This document shows positions 1-12,800 of a DNA stretch of 64,000 nucleotides, piece after piece. Within the stretch, counting starts at the first letter, position 1; the number at the start of each line of letters is the position of its first letter. Below the pieces are notes generated by a model. That model had not been told where the DNA came from and did no database searches. It saw nothing but the letters and a program-made list of their open reading frames with translations. This DNA comes from Paragordius varius (Eukaryota > Nematomorpha). The DNA lies in NCBI GenBank assembly GCA_964247055.1, contig OZ176053.1, forward strand, positions 6,386,001 to 6,450,000, read 5' to 3'. Both the position numbers and the translations under genes were made by a program.

Positions 1-774
1 CAAAAAGCCGTAATTTTAAGGTAAAATTTATTTGGGTTTAATTATGACATCAAAAAAATTTTGTAAAAACGAATCTGTTAAAAAAAATTTAACAAAATTT
101 TGATAATCGTATTTTATGGTATTTTGGAGCATAGTAAAAACGGTAGAAAAACACTTTAATACATTAATAACACTTTTCTATATTATTCAATGACGTAAAT
201 TCTATTACCTCAAAATTTTGAATAAAACATTGGTTCGTCTAAAACAGGTCTTTATCTTAAAAATTACGATGGCCGCATTCTAAATATCTATGGATTTTCA
301 TAAAAAATTTATTACATTTCAAACATAAGACATCAAAAAGAAAACGGAATGCAACATTTTTTCTCGTTCTTGCTGTTTGGAGAGATTTATGTAGAAAAAA
401 TTGTCTAGGGAATATTAATTTTATCAATATTAACACATTCTTGCAAATTATTGACTCCAAATTTTACGCGGGCAGCGAGAAAGTCTTGGAGGGCGGCGTG
501 TAAGCCACCTCTGGTCTAGAAAAATAAGAACTTTTTTTGTGATTTTCACATATAACTAAATGAAGTCGGAAAAATCATTTATTTTAAATTTTGAGGTGAT
601 TAAGCACTATAAAATTATATGGCAAATTGTTTATCTTACGTTAACGTTTGGGGTAGTGCACCCCAGAGCAATCGAAAATTTGAACTTATAAAATATTAAG
701 GCATTGGGTCGAATTCTATTACATGCTTTTACCTTTTTAGGCGCATAATCTATATATTTATAAAAATGGAAAAT
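1..774. other. Intergenic, nothing recognised
   Basis: AT-rich DNA with no convincing gene. The open frame at 257-460 (minus) has no recognisable features. Confidence 0.5.
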
Positions 775-1100
775 GCTGGCTTTGTGATCTGGTACAGGAA
801 AACCGGTAGACCCAATCAAATCCAAATATCGAAAAAATATAATCATTAATAAATGTCCCGACAATAGCTTCGCCCTTTTTTTTAAATAGGCCCCAGTTCG
901 GGCCCACCCCGTATGAAAAACGGGTTTTTTTTGAAAACAGAAGTCCACAAAAATCGTGTCTTTGAGACAATTTTCTGGAGAACATGTTGGACCATTCAAT
1001 TTCAAATATAATTTTTGTTTACTTATTTTCGATTGCGCCGAACATAGTCGAGCCACTTTTTTGATTTAGGCCCTCTTTTTACCCGCTACCCCCGTAAAAT
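775..1100 (-). repeat. Rep1-family interspersed repeat
   Basis: A roughly 320-bp sequence running, on the minus strand, from GGCATTTTACGGGGG through GTTCGGCGCAATCGAAAA, CCCGTTTTTCATACGGGGTG and CATTTATTAATGATTATA to CCGGTTTTCC. Related copies lie at 1253-1547 (minus), 4733-5064 (plus) and 56880-57205 (plus). Open frames in it are not genes. Confidence 0.75.
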
Positions 1101-1252
1101 GCCATTTTTTTCAAAAAACAAAGTCCACAAAAATAATTTTTCGCCCTAGGTATGAGACCGTAAAAATTCAATATGGATTCCACGTCCAGTCAAGCGTTTC
1201 TATGATGATAGCTGCAGGGTAAGGAGCTACCCGCTAAAAACTGATTTTTCAT

Positions 1253-1547
1253 GTAACTTTGTGATCTGTTTCCGGAAAACCGGTGAACCCAATCAAATTC
1301 AAATATCGAAAAAATATAATCATTAATGAATGCCCCGACAATAGCTTCGCCCTTTTTTGGAATTAGGTCCCCAGTTCGGGCCCACCCCGTGCGAAAAATG
1401 GGTTAAGTCAATTTTCCGGAGAACATGTTGGACCATTCAACTTCAAATATGATTTTTGTTTACTTATTTTTGATCGCGCCGAACATAGTCGTCTCGCTTT
1501 TTTAATTTAGTCCCACTTTTTGCCCGCTCTCCCCGTAAAATGCCATT
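1253..1547 (-). repeat. Rep1-family interspersed repeat, second copy
   Basis: Same order of motifs as the copy at 775-1100 with a small internal deletion around 1404. It ends at GGCATTTTACGGGG beside a 22-C tract. Confidence 0.7.
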
Positions 1548-1548
1548 A

Positions 1549-1606
1549 CCCCCCCCCCCCCCCCCCCCCCAGAAGTCCGAAGGACTTCCTCGGGCTGCGT
1601 AGCAGC
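1549..1606. repeat. 22-C tract followed by two perfect hairpins
   Basis: 1549-1570 is 22 consecutive C. Directly after it, AAGTCC-GAA-GGACTT (1573-1587) and GCTGC-GTA-GCAGC (1594-1606) each form a perfect stem with a 3-nt loop. The GC content is far above the surroundings. Confidence 0.8.
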
Positions 1607-1760
1607 ACAAGATTTACGCTAGTTTAAAATAAATCGCATAAAAAAATATAAAATTTTATAAAAATGCTCATTAACTTTTCACGGCGGCCATTACAACAGG
1701 CATATAAATGTATATTATGATAAAAAAATGTAAATATTTAACTTTTTAAGCTCACTTATG

Positions 1761-3330
1761 GCATTTTACCAGCTAATTATTTAATCAGCTGTTTGATTCA
1801 ATTATACTGTGGTATTCCAATTCGGAACTCCTGAGGTTAAGAAATGTAAAAAATATAAATTTATTAATTGAAATATAGGAGAACAATATTTGATAATTAA
1901 ATTGTGATCACCACCTATAAAACAGTAGTTAATTTACAAGTTGCTCGGTGGTACAAACTACCCCGAAATGAAATTGTCTTCTTGTAAAGGTAATGAAGTT
2001 TAAAATATATTTTGTTGCTGTTGAAGATTTTAGCTCATTATTCTGATAGATGATTTGTTCCGCCTAAATTTATGTTAAATGATTGTTTTTTTTAAAGAAA
2101 ATCATTCTTTTCCGGCATTATCAAATGTGAAAAGAGGGTCTTTCGTATTTTAAGTTGTTTTCATATCGTTTCCACCATATCAAAATATACGTTTCAACAC
2201 TATTTTGCTAAAATAATTTTTTAAAAAAGTATGCATTTTTCAGAACCAATTTGTTTTGATCTCCGGTGCGTCCAAAATCGGGATTATAAAAAATAATCTG
2301 ATAAAATATATATACATATTCTGATAGGAAAATGTATTAGGAATATTGTGGTTTTAGTTTTGGCCTACATTTTTGTGATAAGTGCTCCATATCAGAAAAT
2401 GCCAAAATTTGCGCACATTTTTTTTAATATTTTTTTTGATGAAAGCTAGAGGCTCATTCCAAAGAATATTACTAATACATATCATAAGCTAATTATAAAA
2501 AGAATAATATTTTTTAAAAAATTTAATTTTTAGATGTTGACTTCGAGAGTATTAAAATTTTGGAACTTCTAATATGGGCTAGTCCTCTTAAAATAAACGC
2601 AAAATGCCGGGATTGCGCGATGAAAATTTTAAATATACGCTAAATTATAATATCTACTATTTTTGAAAATGCATACTTTTTTCAAAAATTTAGTTTTCAG
2701 AAAAATTTTGTTGAAACATTTTTCCTTCTATTTCGAGGCAAACGGTTTAAAACACTTTAAGATATTATTAAAACACTTTATCTATATAATTCGCTAATTC
2801 TGAACATTTCTCGCTTCAGAATTTTAATTATAAATGTTCGTTTGCCTAAAAATTTGACGCATTGTAAAAACAATTTTTATTTAAAATAAATTTGAAGACC
2901 AACGAATATTTTTATTAAAATTCCGAGATGATATAAAAGTTTTAGATTGTGGAATTATTTGGGAAAAGTATTTTTATAATATATTAAAGGGTTTGTAAAC
3001 CGTTTCCATTATGACTAAAAATAGTAAACTTCCACAAAATTTTGCTAAAAACTAAATTTTGAAAGAAGTACATATTGTTCACCTAAAGAAAAATATTCAC
3101 AAACGAGAAAATTTTGGAAATATCCAAATTCGGAAAAAGTCCCATATCTCAAAAATGAGCTCGATAAGTTATTTTTTTTCATAGATCTGTAATACCATAA
3201 AGAATCAGAAAATTATAAAAATTTAAGATCCAGAAAATTGACCCCAAATTTTATTGCACAATGTATGCCCTTGCCAAATTTTCTATTCTACCGGTTTTCG
3301 ATAGCGCAATTATCTAAGAAAAAACGTTCT
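1761..3330. other. Intergenic, old unrecognised repeats likely
   Basis: Very AT-rich with no open frame of note. Short motifs (CCAAAATCGGGATTATAAA, GGGATTGCGCGATGAAAA) hint at decayed transposons but I cannot assign them. Confidence 0.4.
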
Positions 3331-3701
3331 TAACAGCCTTTTGGGGTATTTTTAAATCTCAGAGCGATGTGATATTTGAATATCGTAAAAAGTATCTAAA
3401 GTATTAAGCCGAATAGAAAAATATGCTTTCTTTAGCTTTTTCGGCGCATTATACATTTTGTGAAAAAAATGTAAATTTGTAAAAAAATTCTCATCTCAAC
3501 TATATTGCCGGCATTTTTTTTCTCTAATTATTTTTATTTGCTAATGGAACAGGCAACTAAATTATGGTTAGAAAATGTAAATGATTAACTTAAACACTCT
3601 ATTACCTTTTAGGATAGTTTTATATCACAAAGCGATTTAAAACTGTAACTTATATGTATTTATTGAGCAGAATTAAAAAATATGCGTTCTTTAGTTTAAG
3701 C

Positions 3702-5242
3702 CAGGGCTTCTTAAACTTTTGTATTTCCGACCCCATTTATGATTGCGAGTTTCTTAACGACCCCAACAAATATAAAAAAAATAATAGTTTCTTCGAAATA
3801 ACACTTAGAAATTTTGTTGATAATATTTATCAGGATTATTTCGGTTTTGAGAGATTGACAAAAATAAATCTACATTTTTTATAAATTTCCATAACATTTT
3901 CTGATTCATACTAAAATTATACAAGATACTAGCTGGCCCTGTCACGCTTCGGTGTGGCGTAGTCTCACCGATAATTATTCTTAATAATTTGCAATAAATT
4001 GAGTTAATGGGGATAAAAAATAATGATAAACATATTTAATAAAAAAAATGTCTTTAATTATTCTTTTACGGGTTTTTGCATAGGCTGAAATCTTGTGTAC
4101 TCGAAATTGACCATTTTTAATCTGTCCAAGGGATATAAAAAGTAAATCATTTATGGTTCCTTTTTAAAAAAAGAATAATATTATACAAATTCCCCAGAAA
4201 TGTGTTTAACTGAACTCGTATGGCCTCTTAAGCTTTTTGAAAATTAGCTCCAAAACTACGCCTATTTTTATGGCGTTTCAGTTTTAGACCGGTAGAATTT
4301 TAACGACAGACCTATATAGAAAAAGCGCTGAGTTAAATTTGCCTTTATAGGGCAAATATTTGGAATCATCTTTGATACCATCGTCTCATGGGTTATTCGA
4401 AAAAATACCTCATCACTAAAAAATCGTTATATGATGGTTAGGGAATAAAGGCCCCAAATTAAGGGCTAATAAAAAACCCCGACCTTAAATTTTTACCTAG
4501 TTAGGGGTAATATTTCAAGCTATTAGCTCATATGGCTTCATATACTTTCTATAAATTAGCTTAAAAAAACAATATCTATATAGTGGCGCAGTTTTAGCGG
4601 GTATATCCTTACGGCAGATAAAATTAAAAAAACGCAAGACTATAATTTTGCCTTTTAACAGTGAATAACTTAACTTAGTGAATTTTAACAGTCTCATATC
4701 CTGGGCAAAAAATTATTAAGTTTTTGAAAAAAATGGCATTTTATGGGGGAACGAGTAAAACGAGAGTTTAAATTAAAAAAGTAAGCCGACTAGTTCGGCG
4801 TAATCGAAAAAAAGTAAAAATAATCATATTTAAAATCGATTGGTCCAACACGTTTTCCGGAAAATTGTCTCAAAGACACGATTTTTCTGGACTTCTGTTT
4901 TCAAAAAACCGTTTTTTACACGGGATGGGTGCCGAACTGGGAGCCTAATTCAAAAAAAGGGCGAAGGTATTGTCGGGGCATTCATTAATGATTATATTTT
5001 TTTGACATTTCGATTTGAATGGGTCTACCGGTTTTCCGGAAACAGATTACAAAGCAATGATTAGAATGAAAATGCTGGTATGAACAGCCTTTCCGAACCA
5101 GAAGATTTGATATATTTATCTACGATGATTGTTATTTTTCCTTATAATAATAATTTCACCTGTTAAAAACATTTTTCGTTAGATTGTATTTTTATCACTC
5201 GCGACCCCTAATAGGTTGCGACTCATAGTTTAAGATGCCCTG
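3702..5242. mobile_element. Non-autonomous hAT-type transposon with 8-bp target duplication
   Basis: Terminal inverted repeats CAGGGCTTCTTAAACT (left) and AGTTTAAGATGCCCTG (right) differ at one position. The target duplication GTTTAAGC is exact at 3694-3701 and 5243-5250. Sub-terminal GCGACCCC-type motifs occur at both ends. A Rep1-family block (about 4240-5064) is nested inside, and the element itself interrupts a Rep2-family copy. No transposase frame was found. Confidence 0.9.
4240..5064 (+). repeat. Rep1 block with upstream monomer, nested in hAT element
   Basis: 4240-4700 matches 55795-56030 closely (ACCATCGTCTCA, TTATTCGAAA, GGGCTAATAAAAAACCCC). 4733-5064 matches 56880-57205. The two blocks therefore share the same order, although the right-hand copy has extra monomers between the two parts. 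Confidence 0.75.
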
Positions 5243-5387
5243 GTTTAAGCGGATCATAGAAAAAATTGTTTTTGACAATGTATATTGTAAAATCCTCATC
5301 TCAAACTTTCTGCCGCCATTTTTCTATATATTTTAATGGCTAATGTAACAGGCAAATAGATGTATATTTGGAAAAATAATTATGTTT

Positions 5388-5972
5388 AACACTTCGATTC
5401 AATTTGGGGTATCAAAATACCCCATACTAAGTTTGAGTTAGGATTTTTAAAAAACTACTGAAGGAATCGGTCCCAATTTAAATTTATGCTTCTATCCTAA
5501 TGTATAAATATGCCAAAACATCTAAATAAAATTTTGTTTTAAAAAAAAGTTCCATGTCAAACTACTTCGACGCCATTTTTATTTTGCAAATTTTTTGCAA
5601 AATATCGTCTTGATTTAATTTTAAGGGTAGAATTAAATCTAATTTTTTATTTAGAGTACATCTAAAATTTTGTGAAATAGAAAAAGCGGGTTATTTTGTA
5701 ATATTTTTCAATTTTACCATTGCACACATGTCACGTGACTAAATTTTTACCTTTCGGTTTTAGCTTAAAATAAGTAATATCAAATATTTTTAAATATATT
5801 TTTTTATATATTTTGGTTTTGTAATGTTATATATGTGCAAAATTTTGCCATGGTCTCGATACCTTTCATATTTTTTAAAGAATTTTATTTTAGAGAGGCC
5901 TGGGGAATTTAACTACCCCAATTAGAATCGAAAGACTAAAATGAATGTGTTGTATCCAAGTGGTAACACTTT
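5388..5972. mobile_element. Terminal-inverted-repeat element, copy 1
   Basis: Begins AACACTTCGATTCAATTTGGGGTA and ends near TACCCCAATTAGAATCGAAA plus a short tail to AACACTT. Internal sequence is non-coding. A second copy follows directly at 5965-6592. Confidence 0.65.
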
Positions 5973-6592
5973 GATTCAAATTGGGGTATCTAAATACCTC
6001 AGATTTGAGTTAGGATTTTTAAAAAACTACTGAAGGAAACGGTCCCAATTTATCACTTGGATTTAATTTGGGGTATCTAAATGCCCCAGACCAAATTAGA
6101 GTTAAAAAAAAAACTACTAAAGGAAACGGTCCTAATTTAAATTTATGCTTCTATCCTAATCAAAAGTATATGAATTTGCCAAAATATCTAAATAAAATTT
6201 TGTTTTGAAAAAACCATGTCAAGCTACTTGGACGCCATTTTTATTTTGAAAAATTTTTGCAAATTATCGTCTTCATTTAATTTTAAGGGTAAAATTAAAG
6301 CTAATTTTTAATATAAATTACATCTAACATTGAAAGAGATAAAAAAGCGGTTTATTCCGTAGTAATTTTTAATTTTACCATTCCACACATGTCACGTTCA
6401 CAAAATTTCTACCTCTCGGTTTTAGCTATGAATAAGTTATATCAAGTATTTTTAATAAGTGCACAATTTTGCCATAGTTTCGATTCCTTCCATATTTTTT
6501 AAAGAATTTAGTTTTAAACAGGCCTGGAGTATTTAACTACCCCAATTTTAATCGAAGGACAAAAATGAATGTGTTTTATCCAAGTGTTAAAG
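5965..6592. mobile_element. Terminal-inverted-repeat element, copy 2 with duplicated 5' end
   Basis: About 85 bp of 5' end (ACTTTGATTCAAATTGGGGTA...) is followed at about 6053 by a second, complete copy beginning TTTAATTTGGGGTA and ending TACCCCAATTTTAATCGAAG. It is collinear with copy 1 over its whole length and lies just upstream of WNK. Confidence 0.65.
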
Positions 6593-6845
6593 TGTAATTT
6601 TTAGTGCTGTATGTCAGAATATTTTTTGATTTTACCATTTAATATTTCTTTCATAAAATATTGTAATATTAGGTAAGCCAATAACTTTATTTTTTTCGTG
6701 GATGTGTATAGAGCGTAAACACTTTTGCTTGTGCTGTTTACTGTTGTAGTATGAGGTTTGTAAAACATATATTCATTTTAATTCAGCCGTTTTTTTAATA
6801 AAAATTCTTTAAACCGTCGAAGGAAATTTTAATAGTGGATCACAT

Positions 6846-9800
6846 ATGAAGAAAGTTCGTAATTATAAATTTTCTATCATAAATTCCCCTGGATTCTATG
6901 AAGATGATTTTCAAGCAAACGAATATAAATCATCCCATTCTTTGAGCCCTCATTCTTTAATAAAAAAGGATTTTAATTACGAAAATAACTCGACTGCAGA
7001 TACTCATAAATATAAAGATAATCATTTTCAGCATAATAAAAACAGTAAATTTCGGTTGAAAGATGTAATTTTTTTGGATTCATCACACCATTCCAAACCA
7101 ACCACCAATAAACTTTTAAAAAAATCACGTAATAAATTTTTATTTAGAAATTCTTCCTTATCTCCTATATTAAATTATAAGCGATCATCCAGAAAGATTG
7201 AGTTTTCTCCCCGTTTATCTAGCCTTAATTCACGCAAGCCTATTAAAAAAAGTAAAAGTACCACGAGTTTTGGTTCATTCGATCGTGGGGAATATGCACA
7301 TTCCAAGGGGTTTAGCCCTCACAACGCTTTTAGAGTTACTTTTAACCGTTACTCTCAAGATGTATGTAAATTGTTTGATAAGACACGCATTTTAAATCAC
7401 TTTGATCAACAAACACATCCACAAATTCAATCTTCCTCACATGAGGATACATTGACTAAAAGAAGTAATAAACGGCATTTAGCAACAAATCAAAAAAATT
7501 CTGCTACATTGTTGCCCTTAACACCTGACGATGATTCGAAATTGCTTTTATCACCGGAAACTAATGATGCTATCAGCAACACAGAACTTAAGGATTCTTG
7601 CGATGAACTTGAAGAAAAGGCCGTGGCTTATTCGCCAAATGGTCGATTTATGAAATTCGACGAGGAAGTTGGAAGGGGCTCCTTCAAAACTGTATACCGT
7701 GGGCTGGATACTGAGAATGGGGTTTACGTAGCTTGGTGTGAATTACAGGTATCTATATACATATTTTTACAAATAGATAAAATTTTTGACAGTCTGCTTT
7801 TTATGGAGATTAGTCATAATTAAAAATTAAATGTATGCGAAATATTTTTTTATCGATTGAACCATTTTTTTCTAAGTTTTATGGACATTACGCAGATGTA
7901 TTTTATGTGATATTATCAATATTCGATTTTTTGAAATTCATTAAGCAAATTTGTATTTCTTTTTAATGAGTTAAAAATTTAAATTTTAGTGTGAGGTTCT
8001 AATATCCTAATTGTCTGCAACATTTTTAGCGATGTGTTTAGGTGAGTTAGTACACTTTATAAAATATACGTGACCAGATAAAGGTGTGCTAACCATTCGT
8101 TTTTTAATCTAAACATTATATGAAAATATTTTTTTAATAAATATTTGTTTTAACCATAAACTATTATAAATAATTCGAATACTATATACATTTTTCACGA
8201 ATTTTAATCTTTCAGATGATGATTACATTTTTCTATTTTTAGCACTCTTATTATAACTGTATAATATAACTAACAGCTTTTTCGGTTCATTTGACTATGT
8301 ATGCGCTTTATGAATTTTTGGTTTTCTTATGATATTTTAAAAACAATTTTTGGAAATCAAATCACGTACTAACTTTATGAGTTTTGACCTAAGTCTTATA
8401 TGATAAACATTGTATACTTCATGCACATTTGAAAAAAATTTATATGTAAAATATTTGGGTGGATATTGATAATATAATAAATATATTTAAAAAATATTAG
8501 TGATATAACTCATATATATATTGGATAATTTTGTAATAACTTTTATTGCGTGCGTGAGTATGTGGAAAGGTGGATTATCAATAAATTTTTATATTTATAA
8601 CAACCATATAGCTCTCTTTTTATGGTATTATAAAGATTTAAAAATGTTATAATTAAATATGCAATTATCGATTAAAAATGATGAATCATGATTGGGTTAT
8701 GATGTGTGGAGAGACACATGTATGTCTATTGCTAAATGGCAAGCAATCACATTACAGTTATAGCTATAGTATTGGTTATATAGTTTAAATTGGAGAATAA
8801 ATTTTAAAATTAAACCAACCCTTGCTTACATATTTAAATTTTTTGCCCATCAATATATTTTTTTAAACTATATATTGAAAAAATTAATAATAAACAACCT
8901 TAAATATATTAATTGGTAAAAAATGCAAAAACTAATTACATGTTCATTTCCATCCATGTACGTGAAAAAAAAACATTTATTTTTTAACCTTAATTAGGGG
9001 AAAAACCAAATCAGAATAACAATTTTTTGTGAACAATGTTAAACTTATTGTATTGTACCTAGATAAGGTATTTACCAATTTTACATTTTTATTACAATGT
9101 AGAATAAAATCCGCTCAAACAATTATAATGGCGTAAAATAATGAAAAAAATGATCAAATTGTAGTTAAATTAATATATAATAATTAATAATTTTAGGAAA
9201 AAAAGTTATCTAAAGCTGAGCGCCAACGCTTCCGTGAAGAGGCCGAAATGTTAAAGAATCTGCAACACCCAAACATTGTCAGATTTTATGATTATTGGGA
9301 GATGCTTATGCCCAAACGCAAAATTATAGTTTTGGTGACGGAACTTATGACATCCGGGACATTAAAAACGTAAGTAACTTTTTTATTTTAATCCAATTCA
9401 ATTTTTTTTATCCAAAATTAATCGTTATGATTGATTGAGTGACAAGATATTCCTTGCACAAAAACAAACAAATTATTTAACCTTGATATTACAATACTAT
9501 ATTTATTTGTAAGTGTTAATCCGATAAAATAGAGTGAGTGACCAATTTAGTAACAATATTTGTTTTATTTGTAAATTTATTTATCTACTAAAGCCTCTGT
9601 ATTCAAAATCGAACAAATGCTATATTAACCAAAATCATACTCACAGCATAGTTTGTAACAAACGTTTTCTTGTTCCCAGCATACATAAACTTTGTGGGGA
9701 ACGATTTTACTAGGGATTATTTTTCCATATTAGCAAGTTAAGATTTTTTATTGTTTGATAACAAGTGTTAAATTGTTTGCTAAAATATATATGAATGAAA

Positions 9801-12800
9801 AGTTTGAATATTCGTTTGATAAGCAACGCATGCTTTTATAAACAAATAACTACTTACACTCTTACTATTTGAATATTTACAAATATATGTTTATTTATAC
9901 ATACTAGTTATTTAACACCATTTTAGCGTATTACGCTGGTTTTTTCATCAAATTTGTTTACATAAGAGTTTTTTAATGTATAACTCAGATTTAAACATCA
10001 AATTATTTTATTAATCAAAACAGGAGAGACACTTTCATTAGATTGTATTGATCAAATTTGGTGTTAAAGTATATTTATTGATTTTTTATTAAGAACTAAG
10101 CGTTTATTAAAATTCACTATCATGAGATATGTTATTAATCTCTAGTATAAATGGTGATTTTTCCATTTTTGACCAAATCTTTTAATTCAATAAAATTTAC
10201 CCAGGTTTTGTGTTTCTTTTGAAGGATTTATATATATTATTTTAATATGACTAGAATCCTTCAACCAACATTTATCGCAAATAAATTAAGTTTTACAAGA
10301 GAATTTAAAAGTTTGACGTTACAATATCAAGCACTAAAAAATATAGCTAAGCAAACCAACACATCACTGGTTAAAAAGAGTATTCTACTTTAAGCAAGTT
10401 AAATAGTTGGCTAAAGGACTTAATTATTAAGTTGGTCCTATCATGTTGAAATTTGACCGAGTATCTAAACATAACAAATATTTAATTACAATGGACCCCC
10501 TATATTAACCCCAATTATGGGAAAAAATACATGATTTAGTATGCGCATCATGACCGTTTTTTGAGAAAAATATTTTTTTTCAAAATTAATTAATATTTAT
10601 TTTTTTCTTATTAAATATTAACCCATTTAAGTTGGGGTAAGGTTTATTTAACCTTAAACGATATTCAGACACTATACTTTATTTGAAAATTGCAATGGTG
10701 ACAGCTCATCAGCGTAAGCCAAAATTTAAAGGCGCTGTTTATTTCTAGAAGCTCATTCATTATAAGGGACTGGGGGGGGGTTACTCTATGTTATTTTGTA
10801 AGTCCATTTTATCATACAAAATTTCGGACATTCAGCGACCAATAGTTGTTGCGATTAACTCTTTTATCATTTTTTATATCACCGATGGCATATTAATCAA
10901 TGTATTATAATTTATATTTTAATCAATAATATTGCAAAATGTTCTTGCATTTTAGCCAAAAAATATTGCAAAGTTAGATTATGTTTCGTTCATCACATAA
11001 TAAAACACAATGGAATGGAATATATATTTTAATGATAAACATAATTATAGTTTTTGGACCGATATTCAATAATTTAGGTGCAACAATATTTACATAGACG
11101 TTAACCGAATTTTTAGTTAAGCTGGGAATCATTTTTAATACCTTTGAGCTATTATTAAATCATCAATAGCTTCTTAGTTTAAAAAAAGGCATTACATTGT
11201 TTGACATGAAGTGTTAAATTTGGTTACCTAAAAGACCTATATATCCAACGTGCATTGGTTAAGTTTTAACTTTATCTTGAAATAAATAATTAACATTCGA
11301 ATCGCAATGTGTTATTGATCATATACCGCAAATTTAAATATGTAATATAGAGAGAAATGTATCGTTCACCTACTTTTTAATGTTGCTGCTTACTTAAATT
11401 ACAGTTTGACTATAAAAATGTTAATTAGCTCTCGAAATGGTGTTGTAAGTTTAAAAACTTTTTGTATGAATGTCTCACTTCAATGCCTAATTTATCCTTG
11501 CACACGCTTAATGGGAGACATAAAAATGTTTAAACGGTTTCACTCACCACACTACGTACAAGATGTGGACATCAGACATTACTATTGATTTTATCGTACA
11601 ATTATTGTACATTTCACGTTACTTCGTTTGACAGTAAAATAGTCATTTTTTGCGTATAGAGCATAGCAAACTGTAAAAAGTTTAGCTTACCATCTATCTT
11701 TCTTACGTTTTATTGACATAGCAAGCATTACGTAAATATCTACCAATATTCGTCATATGATTGTATACACATTGATTTTTCTAAAGTTTCTTTAATAGTA
11801 ATGCAAAAACTTTTTATTGGTACAAAGAATGGATTTAAATTTAAATATCTTTTTTTCTTTTATACTATTACTATATGGATGGCCGCCTTTTTCAAATTAT
11901 ACCCTCACAGGGCTTTTAAATGTTGTTTATGATAATTATCATCTACTTTTCTTTTTTAATAAGATGGGGTTCATCGTACAACCGTTTTAGGTTTTCTTTA
12001 ATGTCCATTTTTGCTGAGTCAAACACAAAAATTTTTGTTAAATATATTATATATGGATATTTTTTGCATAAGGGTCATGATACGGATAATAAGCCATGTA
12101 TTTTCCCACAATCAGGGTTATGAGGAGGTTTATATATGATAAATAAAACTTGGAGAATCGATTTGATCTGCCTATTTGTGGTGCAAATCATATAATGCAA
12201 AGCAATTTATAATAGTTATTTTTTATTATATATTTACCTTTATTATATGATTGTTTTGCGATGCTTAGGTATCATGTTTTATGCGCGCGATCTAATTACA
12301 TCATTCAGAGTGATTATATGTATAAACATAAATTATGCGCCATATATAATAATTTGTTAGATATAATTAAGTAATTTTGCTTAGTTTCTCCCTAAAAATA
12401 AAAGTTTTGTAATTATTTACCCCTGAAAACTTTAAAAAATTCTTACACAAAGGCACTATTCGTTCACTTTCTTTATTTTATTAATTTAAAATGACTTTTA
12501 AAAATTTAGGTTTTTGAATCTATAGTTTTTATATAGAGGATTTTGAAACTCAAAAACTGTATAAAAACTTTAATTTAACTCCCTAATTAATTGATTAATA
12601 TTATTTAATATCTTTAATAATGAAATTTATAAAAAAGGGCTAAACTTTTGGGTATAAAAGGCGTTTAATTGTTTGAATAAATCTAATGCCATAACAAATA
12701 TGATTTTTCTTTTATAAATCAAACCCTTGCAAATCTTACTGTTTACTGTATTATTTTCCGAATCACATATATTTCAATATATAAAAATCGAAGTTTAAAG

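Larger units (their letters stand above)
3331..5390 (+). repeat. Rep2-family repeat interrupted by the hAT element
   Basis: 3331-3693 and 5251-5390 read as one Rep2 sequence when 3702-5242 and one target duplication are ignored. Motifs: GCCTTTTGGGGT, AGTATTAAGCCGAAT, GCTTTCTTTAGC, TTTCTGCCGCCATTTTT, AACAGGCAAATAGATGTATAT. Other copies: 35885-36135 (plus), about 16100-16320 (minus, WNK intron 3) and a fragment at 1630-1760. Confidence 0.7.

Noticed and set aside
631-1056. 141-codon minus-strand open frame
   Set aside because: It runs through the Rep1 repeat, and the other Rep1 copies do not conserve the frame.
3928-3965. TACTAGCTGGCCCTGTCACGCTT-like motif as a separate retroposon start
   Set aside because: Such motifs begin several insect-type elements, but no tail, no target duplication and no coding part is visible; it lies inside the hAT element.
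4840-5064. 74-codon plus-strand open frame
   Set aside because: Also Rep1 sequence; same reason.
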